From NCBI GenBank assembly GCA_022866015.1, contig JALHTX010000311.1:1-6849 (forward strand): 6,849 bases of DNA. The letters are read 5' to 3'. The notes beneath the pieces are model-generated. The model did not search any database. It was not told the DNA's origin and saw only the letters and a program-made list of their open reading frames with translations. Positions 1-6,314 of this stretch are shown here, piece by piece. Every line of letters begins with the position of its first letter. The stretch's first letter is position 1. The position numbers and the translations under genes were made by a program. This DNA comes from Thermoplasmatota archaeon. Lineage in GTDB: Archaea > Thermoplasmatota > E2 > DHVEG-1.

Positions 1-129
1 ATCTGATACTTTACTTTGAACGAGCATTCTAGAATCAACATTATTTTTAATTAGTGCTCTACAAAGCCTTTCAGCAGCTATAGCTGCACCTTCTTGAGTA
101 TCTTTATAACTTAAATGTAATATTTTCAT
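1..129 (-). CDS. GT4-like glycosyltransferase, N-terminal fragment
   Basis: An open frame of 43 codons starts at ATG 129-127 and runs off the left edge of the window. The N-terminus MKILHLSYKDTQEGAAIAAE is typical of GT-B-fold family 4 glycosyltransferases: a first beta strand ending in HLS, then a glycine/alanine loop (GAAIAAERL) that starts the first helix, where the acceptor-binding Rossmann domain begins. Such enzymes add a sugar from a nucleotide donor to a lipid-linked glycan on the cytoplasmic face of the membrane. A modest SD (GAAGG) lies about 10 bases upstream. It follows the flippase after an 89-base gap on the same strand, so it is probably in the same operon. Donor and acceptor cannot be told because most of the protein is outside the window. 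The fold assignment rests on the N-terminal pattern only. Confidence 0.75.
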   Translation of the reverse strand, partial: MKILHLSYKDTQEGAAIAAERLCRALIKNNVDSRMLVQSKVSD

Positions 130-153
130 ATTCACACTACCTTCGAACATTAT

Positions 154-176
154 TTAATTTTTTTTCAAAAAATTAA
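154..176 (-). repeat. Perfect A/T-only inverted repeat between flippase and GT4 gene
   Basis: Arms of ten bases at 154-163 and 167-176 are exact reverse complements with a three-base loop, in the 130-218 gap. On the transcribed strand the hairpin is pure A-U and has no following U-tract, so it is not a canonical intrinsic terminator. A second AT-only inverted repeat (arms 179-187 and 214-222, the latter containing the flippase stop codon) sits beside it. In DNA this AT-rich such repeats can arise by chance. A weak mRNA-processing or attenuation element is possible but unproven. Confidence 0.35.
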
Positions 177-218
177 ACCTAATTTAACTTCACTTTCTAA
201 ATTAATTTTCTGTTTAAA

Positions 219-1535
219 TTAGAAGTTTTTTACCAAAGTTGATATTATTTTTTTTGCTTTTATTGGATAGGTTAACGCAGCCAAAAGCATCGTTACATTC
301 GTCCCAAGTATTACCCCTTCTATACCCATATTTAGATATTTTGCAAAATATATAGAAATAGGAATATTTACTATACCTTGGGTTACAGCAATTATAAGTT
401 GGAAATCAATATCCCCTATCCCATTAAAAATATATGCATAATTATTACAAAATGTTATCAAAACTGTATATAGTGCATACATACTAATTAATCGAGAAGA
501 TATACCCACATCAACTTTTATCCAAATTTTTATTAGATGCGGAAATATAAAACACATTAAAACGGCACTCATAATTATTAATAATTGAAAATAATTTAGC
601 CTTTTTAATATTTTTTTCATCCAGATAATGTCCATTTCTGCATATGCTTTTGTTATTGCTGACCATATCGGAGTAATTATTATGTCATGTAGCATAATAA
701 TCAAACTAAAAACTTTATAAGTTAAAATATATGGAGTTACTTCTTCCGGTCCAAACAATCTTGTTATTATCAAATTATCAGTTGTAAATATTATCATTGC
801 TGCAATTTGTATTATGAAGAATTTTAAACCTAAATTAGTTAAATCTTTTATTTTGCTTGAATCAAAATCTTGTAATTTTGGTATTAGTTCTCTGTGATTT
901 GTAAATAAAATATATGAAAAGATTAAATTTACTAATACTGATGCTATGCCATATACTAGCGATATACCTAATAGTGATCTTGAATATCCTATGGTTGATA
1001 AATAATAAATTCCTACCAGATTCAATAATTGATTGACGATTTGCATCATTCCAATTATTGAGGATTTTTGCATAGCATAATATATAGTAGTAATCAACTT
1101 CAATATAAAATTCACGCATATAAATAATACATTAACAAACAATATTATTGTTAGCTGGCTATTATCATAATCACTAGTGTTTAATATAGTTTCCCAATCC
1201 AAAAAACTACACAAAATAGCCAATATAGCTAATAAACATATACTTATCGCAATAATAACACCATATGATGTCGCAATATATTTTCTAGCATTTTCATAAT
1301 CTTTTAAGGCTAATACATTCGCTAAATAATTCCTTAAACCATTTCCTATACCAATATCAAAAAAACTAATCCATGAGATAATCGATAAAATAGTTGCCCA
1401 CAATCCATAATTTACACCGCCTATATATGCTATTGTGATGGGTACAACAATAAAACTTATAACAATACTGATTGGTTTATATATCATCCCTAGGCCAATA
1501 TTTTTTAATACAATTTTTGTTTTTGACAAATACAA
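219..1535 (-). CDS. wzx: Wzx-type polysaccharide flippase (oligosaccharide translocase)
   Basis: A strongly hydrophobic protein of about 438 residues with a dozen or so membrane segments, matching the usual size of PST/MOP-superfamily O-unit flippases. Recognisable family features are the N-terminal KNIGLGMIYKP-type segment, the GGVNYGLWATILS stretch after the first helices, and FFDIGIGNGLRNYLA, a hallmark loop of these transporters. It should move undecaprenyl-pyrophosphate-linked repeat units across the cytoplasmic membrane. The symbol is given by family role, since Wzx proteins are too divergent for orthology by eye. The longest frame begins with GTG at 1541, but that codon overlaps the SD AGGAG (1545-1541). 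The in-frame TTG at 1535 has a 5-base spacing and the TTG at 1529 an 11-base spacing, so I chose TTG 1535. The gene starts 28 bases after the glycosyltransferase stop. Stop is TAA. Confidence 0.85.
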   Translation of the reverse strand: MYLSKTKIVLKNIGLGMIYKPISIVISFIVVPITIAYIGGVNYGLWATILSIISWISFFDIGIGNGLRNYLANVLALKDYENARKYIATSYGVIIAISICLLAILAILCSFLDWETILNTSDYDNSQLTIILFVNVLFICVNFILKLITTIYYAMQKSSIIGMMQIVNQLLNLVGIYYLSTIGYSRSLLGISLVYGIASVLVNLIFSYILFTNHRELIPKLQDFDSSKIKDLTNLGLKFFIIQIAAMIIFTTDNLIITRLFGPEEVTPYILTYKVFSLIIMLHDIIITPIWSAITKAYAEMDIIWMKKILKRLNYFQLLIIMSAVLMCFIFPHLIKIWIKVDVGISSRLISMYALYTVLITFCNNYAYIFNGIGDIDFQLIIAVTQGIVNIPISIYFAKYLNMGIEGVILGTNVTMLLAALTYPIKAKKIISTLVKNF

Positions 1536-1540
1536 CTTCA

Positions 1541-1545
1541 CTCCT
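1541..1545 (-). promoter_or_regulatory. Ribosome binding site deciding the flippase start
   Basis: AGGAG on the minus strand at 1545-1541. A GTG start at 1541 would overlap this site, so initiation there is unlikely. The TTG codons at 1535 (spacing 5) and 1529 (spacing 11) are the reasonable choices. There is no nearby ATG: the first in-frame one is at 1487, inside the conserved N-terminal segment. Confidence 0.6.
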
Positions 1546-1563
1546 GGTTGAAATTCACAATAT

Positions 1564-2481
1564 TTACGACAAGTCTTTTATCTTTTGTTTTATCTTAATT
1601 AGAATTTCTTTAATTAGCTGTGGATAATAAATACTAAAATCTATATCTTGAATAATATATCTATATTTTTTATTGCAGTACAATTTAGTGTAAAATTTTC
1701 TTATAGTCTTTTCACTCATAACATTAGAATTATTTTTTATAAAATATACTTTTGAAATTAAATAGTATTCTTCAAGATTATTTTTAACACTAAAGGATTC
1801 ATCGTGTACTTTAAAAACAGACAGTTTTTTATTTAAAAAATAAAAGTACTTGTAACGATTTGCTATTTGAAGGTACAGCAATAGGTCATTACCTGCACCA
1901 TATCTTGAAAAATCTAATTTTTTAGGGTTATCAATTCTAACCGTAAGACTTTCTTTTATATCGTTCTTTCTAAATATTGCATTCCCTGGTGAGAGTGGAA
2001 CAGGTTTATTTCCCAAATAATGCGCCTCGATAAAATCTATTGATAAATATTTTCCTGTTTCACCAAAAACATAATCAATGATTTCTGTTGTATTCAAGTG
2101 AAGTACTGTCGTGGTATAAACAAAACCACTATCATCATTTTTTTCAAGTATTGGTACTGTTTCTTTTAAATAATTCTTAGCAATTTGATCATCTGACCAC
2201 AAAATTTTTAAGTATTTGCCTCTCGACTTTTCGATTCCAACTTTCCAATTCAGCACAGGACCCAAGTTTTTCTCATTCTGAAATATTCTCAAATTAGTAT
2301 ATTTTTTTTTATACTCTTGCAGTATACTAAAAGTATCATCAGTACTCTTATTATCAACAACCACCACCTCATAATCATCAAATTCTTGATTTAAGGCACT
2401 TTCCAATGTCTCCTTTATTAAATGCTCTCTATTATAAACTGGTATCATTATTGTTACTAACGGTTCATTTTTGCTTTCCAT
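1564..2481 (-). CDS. Family 2-like (GT-A) glycosyltransferase, 305 aa
   Basis: A soluble inverting-type glycosyltransferase. From ATG 2481 the protein opens with the GT-A signature VTIMIPVYNRE (residues 9-19), followed by VVVVDNKSTDDT (39-50), which binds the nucleotide, and WSDD (95-98), which occupies the place of the metal-binding DxD motif. GNDLLLYL (198-205) fits the acceptor/catalytic region, and H226 in FKVHDESFS matches the late histidine common in this family. It probably adds one sugar of the repeat unit on the cytoplasmic face. Its position directly after the tyvelose epimerase makes it a candidate for transferring the CDP-activated deoxyhexose, but this is inference from context only. 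An upstream in-frame ATG at 2502 would add seven residues but has no well-placed SD; ATG 2481 has GGGTGG nine bases upstream. The gene overlaps the end of the epimerase gene by 17 bases, implying translational coupling. Stop is TAA. Confidence 0.88.
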   Translation of the reverse strand: MESKNEPLVTIMIPVYNREHLIKETLESALNQEFDDYEVVVVDNKSTDDTFSILQEYKKKYTNLRIFQNEKNLGPVLNWKVGIEKSRGKYLKILWSDDQIAKNYLKETVPILEKNDDSGFVYTTTVLHLNTTEIIDYVFGETGKYLSIDFIEAHYLGNKPVPLSPGNAIFRKNDIKESLTVRIDNPKKLDFSRYGAGNDLLLYLQIANRYKYFYFLNKKLSVFKVHDESFSVKNNLEEYYLISKVYFIKNNSNVMSEKTIRKFYTKLYCNKKYRYIIQDIDFSIYYPQLIKEILIKIKQKIKDLS

Positions 2482-3502
2482 TAATGTTTTCCACCCATTC
2501 ATACATTAGTTTTAAACCTTCATATTTATCAATTTTAGGTTCCCAGCCAAAATCTTCTTTAGTTTTTGATATATCCGCTACAAATACTTTTTGATCAGAT
2601 TCTCTCCAAGGCAGTTCTTTATAATTCATTTTTATATTATGATTTTCCTCGAGCTCTTTAAATAGCTCAAGCAAAGAAAAACTATTCTCCATTCCTCCGC
2701 CAACATTATAAACTTTGCCTTTTGTCTTACCTATATTTTCTATAGCTAATTTATAACAATTAATCAAGTCTGTACTGAATAATATATCTCTCACTTGCTT
2801 GCCATTTCCTGATATTGTAAATGGTTCTTTTGTAATATTATTTTTAATTTCATAAGCCTTTTGGCAAAACCAGCCTACCCAACCTTGATCTTTTGTTGCA
2901 AATTGCCGACCACCAAAAATTGAAGAATGCCTAAAAACTATCGTTTTCAAACCAAATATTCTTGAATAATCCATCATGTATTGATCTGCGGCTCCTTTTG
3001 AACAACCATAAGGTGAATGAAACTCTAAAGATGTCTTTTCATCAAATCCATTAGGGTAATCTTCAGCTACATATCTTAAATCCTTTTCCTTAAAATCAAT
3101 ATACTTAAGATCACCATATACTTTGTTAGTAGACGAAAAACAAACTATTGTTTCTGGCGAATACTTTCTTACACTATCAAGAACATTAATCGTTCCTTTT
3201 ACATTAATCTCAAAATCCATGTATGGATTTTCTATCGAAGTGGTCATTGCTACTTGCCCTGCGAAGTGGAATATTACATCCGGTTTTTCTGCTTGGATAA
3301 CATTTTCTATTTCATATATATTTCTTACATCGCCTTTTATATATTTAAAAATCCCTTTCGTTTTTGATAACCAATCAAGGTTTATTTCTGATCCGTATCT
3401 ATATAGATTATCAAATACTATTACTTTGTCACCTAATGATAGATAATGCGCCGCCATATTCGAACCTGAAAAACCACATCCCCCCGTTATTAAATACTTC
3501 AT
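2465..3502 (-). CDS. rfbE: CDP-paratose (CDP-tyvelose) 2-epimerase
   Basis: A 345-residue extended short-chain dehydrogenase/reductase that inverts C2 of CDP-paratose to give CDP-tyvelose, using tightly bound NAD. The glycine-rich NAD loop GGCGFSG is at residues 7-13. Residues 79-100 carry FHFAGQVAMTTS and NPYMDFEIN, and CFSSTNKVYGD is at 121-131. The catalytic Y165/K169 pair lies in HSPYGCSKGAADQYM. FRHSSIFGGRQFAT (190-203), DQGWVGWFCQKA (205-216) and GNGKQVRD (232-239) match, as I remember it, the Salmonella Typhi Tyv/RfbE sequence nearly residue for residue, and length is about the same as that enzyme. These motifs separate it from generic UDP-glucose 4-epimerases. The start overlaps the preceding reductase stop as ATGA (3502-3499), with a strong SD AGGAGAAGG (3514-3506). 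It overlaps the next glycosyltransferase by 17 bases. Stop is TGA. The alternative symbol is tyv. Confidence 0.95.
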   Translation of the reverse strand: MKYLITGGCGFSGSNMAAHYLSLGDKVIVFDNLYRYGSEINLDWLSKTKGIFKYIKGDVRNIYEIENVIQAEKPDVIFHFAGQVAMTTSIENPYMDFEINVKGTINVLDSVRKYSPETIVCFSSTNKVYGDLKYIDFKEKDLRYVAEDYPNGFDEKTSLEFHSPYGCSKGAADQYMMDYSRIFGLKTIVFRHSSIFGGRQFATKDQGWVGWFCQKAYEIKNNITKEPFTISGNGKQVRDILFSTDLINCYKLAIENIGKTKGKVYNVGGGMENSFSLLELFKELEENHNIKMNYKELPWRESDQKVFVADISKTKEDFGWEPKIDKYEGLKLMYEWVENINGKQK

Positions 3503-4425
3503 TTGCCTTCTCCTCTTAATATTTCTATGTGCTTTTTTATCCCTTCAAAAATATCCACATCATAATCCTGCTCAATTGCCTTTTTAAATTTTGAAATATC
3601 TAGTTCAAAATTCATGATTTCGTTTTCTCTATAGGGTATTACACCAAATTCAATTTCTGAGCTTGAATCAATGTATTTTTTACAAAATAGAATTATTTCT
3701 TTTATTGAAAAGCTTTTGCCAGATGATAAATTAAAAATTTGACCTAGTAGCTTATCGTGGGTTTTCAATACTAAACTTATCCCCTTTGCAAAATCTGGTG
3801 CATAAACAAAATCTCTTTTTTGCTCCCCTAACGTTGTTTCAATTTTTTTGTTATCAGTTAACTGATTAATAATATAAGGAATAAATTTATCATTTCGTTG
3901 ATATTTCCCAAACAAATTTCCTGGTCTTACAACTGCTATTGGAAAATTGTAGTTTTTATTTAGCATTATTGCTGTATTAGTTGTAATTTGTTTTGCTAAT
4001 GCATAAGGGGAATTAGGACATTCTCTATCACTTTCCTTAAATGGAGATTTAATATTTCCATACTCTTCTCCGGATCCAAACTGTAAAAAAAACTTTAACT
4101 CTTTCAATTCTTTTGTTGCTTCATAAAGCTTCAATAATATATGCAAATTAACTTGGATCATTTCATTAAAAATACCCATATTTCTTTTTGCAGTTACAAT
4201 AGATATTAAATTAATAATATAATTTGGATTCTCATCTAATATAATTTCTTTTATATTATCATCTTTTAAAAAATTATATTTATAAAATTTTACATCTTTA
4301 TTTTTGTTTAAAAATTGATGATCAATATCTTGGTCGATAATAAAAATTTCATAATCATTACATAAGTTTTCTATTAAATTTTTACCGATAAATCCAAATC
4401 CACCTGTTATTAAAAGCTTTTCCAT
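3499..4425 (-). CDS. rfbS: CDP-paratose synthase-like SDR reductase
   Basis: A 308-residue extended SDR, probably reducing the C4 ketone of CDP-4-keto-3,6-dideoxyglucose to CDP-paratose, the substrate of the epimerase encoded next. The cofactor loop GGFGFIG is at residues 8-14, FGSGEEYG at 116-123, and the catalytic Y141/K145 in SPYALAKQ. RDFVY (204-208) and the C-terminal IEFG (258-261) with RENE (266-269) resemble the IEFG and RxNE motifs I recall from Salmonella RfbS (prt). The protein is somewhat longer than the roughly 280 residues of that enzyme. CDP-abequose synthase (RfbJ) or another 4-ketosugar reductase is a real alternative: the paratose call leans on adjacency to tyv. A strong SD AAGGAG (4440-4435) lies nine bases before the ATG. 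The gene follows the dehydratase by 38 bases and its TGA stop overlaps the epimerase start. Confidence 0.75.
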   Translation of the reverse strand: MEKLLITGGFGFIGKNLIENLCNDYEIFIIDQDIDHQFLNKNKDVKFYKYNFLKDDNIKEIILDENPNYIINLISIVTAKRNMGIFNEMIQVNLHILLKLYEATKELKELKFFLQFGSGEEYGNIKSPFKESDRECPNSPYALAKQITTNTAIMLNKNYNFPIAVVRPGNLFGKYQRNDKFIPYIINQLTDNKKIETTLGEQKRDFVYAPDFAKGISLVLKTHDKLLGQIFNLSSGKSFSIKEIILFCKKYIDSSSEIEFGVIPYRENEIMNFELDISKFKKAIEQDYDVDIFEGIKKHIEILRGEGK

Positions 4426-4463
4426 AAAAACAATCTCCTTACTCTATTAACAAATTAGTGCAT

Positions 4464-5534
4464 TTATTTTTTAATAAATTCCCTTATCTGTTCCACACAC
4501 AATTTGTATACCTCTCTATTCCTATACTCTTTATACCAATCTACAGTTATTTTTATTGTATCATCAATATTAAGTTTAGGTGTCCAACCAAGTTTAAACC
4601 TAGCTTTTGCAATATCAAGAGATAGGAGTTTTGCTTCATGTGTTGAATCAGGATTCGATACATCAACTAATTGACCTTTACCAAAATTACTTATTACTTT
4701 AGTTGCTATATCCCAAACCGTAACTATAGAATCAAGATCAGGTCCAAAATTCCACGCTTCACTATACTTAACTGGTTCTTTATATATTTTTTCACCAAGA
4801 AGCAAATAACCACTTAATGGTTCCAAAACATGTTCCCATGGCCTAACTGATTTAGGACTTCGAATCTCTATGGGTACATTATTTTCTAATGCTCTTATAC
4901 AATCTGGTATAATTCTATCTTTTGCCCAGTCTCCACCACCAATAACATTTCCAGCTCTTACGCTTGCAATAGCTTTACTATGCTTGTCATATTCGTTTGG
5001 ATTAAAATATGATCTTCGCCAAGAGCTAATTGCAATTTCTGCTGCAGCTTTTGAAGACGAATACGGATCATACCCACCCATTGGATCTATCTCTTTATAA
5101 CCCCATAGCTGTTCTTTGTTCTCGTAACATTTATCAGTGGTAATCATGATTCCCACTTTAGTTGACTAGCAATTTCTTATGGTCTCAAGAACATTAATTG
5201 TACCCATTACATTCATTTCATAAGTTTCTACAGGTTTTTCATAAGATAATCTCACTAGAGGTTGAGCTGCTAGATGAAAAATAAACTCTGGTTTATACTC
5301 CAAAAATATTTGATTTAATTTTTCTCTGTCACGTATATCACCTCGTATATCGATGATTTTCTCTCCAATGCCTGATAAGACAAAATTATCTTTCTCTGTA
5401 TAAGGATCTAAAGCATAACCTACGACCTTAGCTCCAAGTTCATGTAACCATATTGATAGCCAAGATCCCTTAAATCCTGTATGACCTGTAACTAATACTG
5501 TTTTCCCCTTATACACATCATTAAATCCGTTCAT
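4464..5534 (-). pseudogene. rfbG: CDP-glucose 4,6-dehydratase interrupted by an in-frame TAG
   Basis: This would be a normal-length (about 356 codons) dehydratase converting CDP-glucose to CDP-4-keto-6-deoxyglucose, but codon 123 is TAG (5168-5166). The two parts stay in the same frame. Part one (5534-5169, 122 residues) has the NAD loop TGHTGFKGSW (16-25), HLAAQPLVRLSY (87-98) and ETYEMNVMGTINVLETIRNC. Part two continues STKVGIMITTDKCYEN, then GYDPYSSSKAAAE with catalytic Y158/K162, ASVRAGNVIGGGDWAKDR and RPWEHVLEPLSGYL, all signatures of this enzyme. The only start soon after the TAG is GTG at 5156, which has no SD. Without readthrough, neither part has both cofactor site and catalytic residues. 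ATG 5543 is too close to the SD GGAAGG (5550-5545); ATG 5534 has a 10-base spacing and overlaps the previous gene's stop run. A sequencing error or suppressed amber is possible. Terminal stop is TAA. The alternative symbol is ddhB. Confidence 0.92.
5166..5168 (-). other. Premature amber codon in rfbG
   Basis: TAG on the minus strand, between ETIRNC and STKVGIMITTD of an otherwise continuous dehydratase frame. The frame is unchanged on both sides, so this is a single-codon nonsense change (for example from AAG, GAG, CAG or TCG), not a frameshift. Confidence 0.9.
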
Positions 5535-5536
5535 TA

Positions 5537-6310
5537 CTACCATACCTTCCAGAAAGCTTCATTTTTATTCCATAATCCATTTAGATATTTTACATCTCTT
5601 TCATGATCCATACACGCCCATAATCCTTCATGTTTGTATACAGCCATTTTCCCTTCGTTTGTTAATTTTTCAAATGTTCCAATTTCTAAATCGCATTTTT
5701 CATCTTCGGTTACGTAATTGAACAATTCTTTATCAAAAACCATGTAACCACCATTAATTAATCCTTGGGATGTTTGAGCTTTTTCTTCAAAAGAAATAAT
5801 ATTATTACCTTCAGTAATTAATTCACCAAATCTTGCAGGTGGATGAACTCCTAATATAGTTACTATCTTTTCATGTGATTTGTGAAACTCAATCAGTTTT
5901 GTAATGTTAATTTCAGCTACACCGTCTCCATATGTTAGCAAATTAATACCATCATCTAAATATTTTTCAATTCGTTTTAAACGACCACCTTTTAAGGTGT
6001 TTAGACCTGTATCTACTAGTGTTACTTTCCAATTATCTTCACTGTGATTATTGTGGTACTTCACACTTTGGTCTTTTAAATTAATAGTAAAATCATTATT
6101 TTTCATTTGATAGTTGTAAAAATAATCTTTGATAACTTCGCCTTTGTAACCCAAACAAATAACAAACTCATTAATACCATAAGCCGAGTAAATTTTCATA
6201 ATATGCCAAATAATCGGTTTTCCACCAATACGAATCATAGGTTTTGGTATTTCAACTGTTCTTTCTTCTAATCGTGTACCAAGCCCACCTGCTAAAATAA
6301 CTAACTTCAT
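5537..6310 (-). CDS. rfbF: Glucose-1-phosphate cytidylyltransferase
   Basis: A 257-residue nucleotidyltransferase that makes CDP-glucose from CTP and glucose-1-phosphate, the first committed step of CDP-deoxysugar synthesis in the cytoplasm. The CTP-binding loop LAGGLGTRLEE is at residues 6-16 and IPKPM with its phosphate-contacting lysine at 21-25. GTxxGGRLKR-like residues occur at 102-113, the metal/substrate motif YGDGV at 127-131, INGGYMVF at 185-192 and WACMDHERD at 231-239. The C-terminus FWKVW and the length are standard for RfbF. The frame extends 19 codons upstream to 6367, but that extension reads through the end of the preceding pseudogene in another frame. ATG 6310 has the SD AGGGAG (6323-6318) at 7 bases and the family's usual MKxVILAGG start. 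The gene ends in three consecutive different stop codons, TAG TAA TGA (5539-5531), the second overlapping the rfbG start. The alternative symbol is ddhA. Confidence 0.95.
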   Translation of the reverse strand: MKLVILAGGLGTRLEERTVEIPKPMIRIGGKPIIWHIMKIYSAYGINEFVICLGYKGEVIKDYFYNYQMKNNDFTINLKDQSVKYHNNHSEDNWKVTLVDTGLNTLKGGRLKRIEKYLDDGINLLTYGDGVAEINITKLIEFHKSHEKIVTILGVHPPARFGELITEGNNIISFEEKAQTSQGLINGGYMVFDKELFNYVTEDEKCDLEIGTFEKLTNEGKMAVYKHEGLWACMDHERDVKYLNGLWNKNEAFWKVW

Positions 6311-6314
6311 TTTT

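Noticed and set aside
154..176. Intrinsic terminator after the flippase
   Set aside because: The stem is entirely A-U and no U-run follows it on the transcribed strand.
862..1119. Minus-strand open frame of 85 codons
   Set aside because: Another frame inside the flippase gene, whose own frame encodes coherent membrane segments.
2482..2502. Seven-residue longer start for the GT2-like gene
   Set aside because: The AAGG upstream of ATG 2502 is about 14 bases away; ATG 2481 has a better spaced SD and fits the usual short lead before the GT-A motif.
2406..2594. Plus-strand open frame of 62 codons
   Set aside because: Lies antisense across the rfbE/glycosyltransferase junction, both well supported by motifs; no recognisable protein.
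3123..3446. Plus-strand open frame of 107 codons
   Set aside because: Fully antisense to the N-terminal half of the tyvelose epimerase; its sequence has no family motifs.
4870..5100. Plus-strand open frame of 76 codons
   Set aside because: Antisense to conserved rfbG catalytic motifs; a shadow of that gene.
5157..5168. Frameshift as the cause of the split rfbG
   Set aside because: The two parts are in the same frame (start offsets differ by a multiple of three), so it is a nonsense codon and not an indel.
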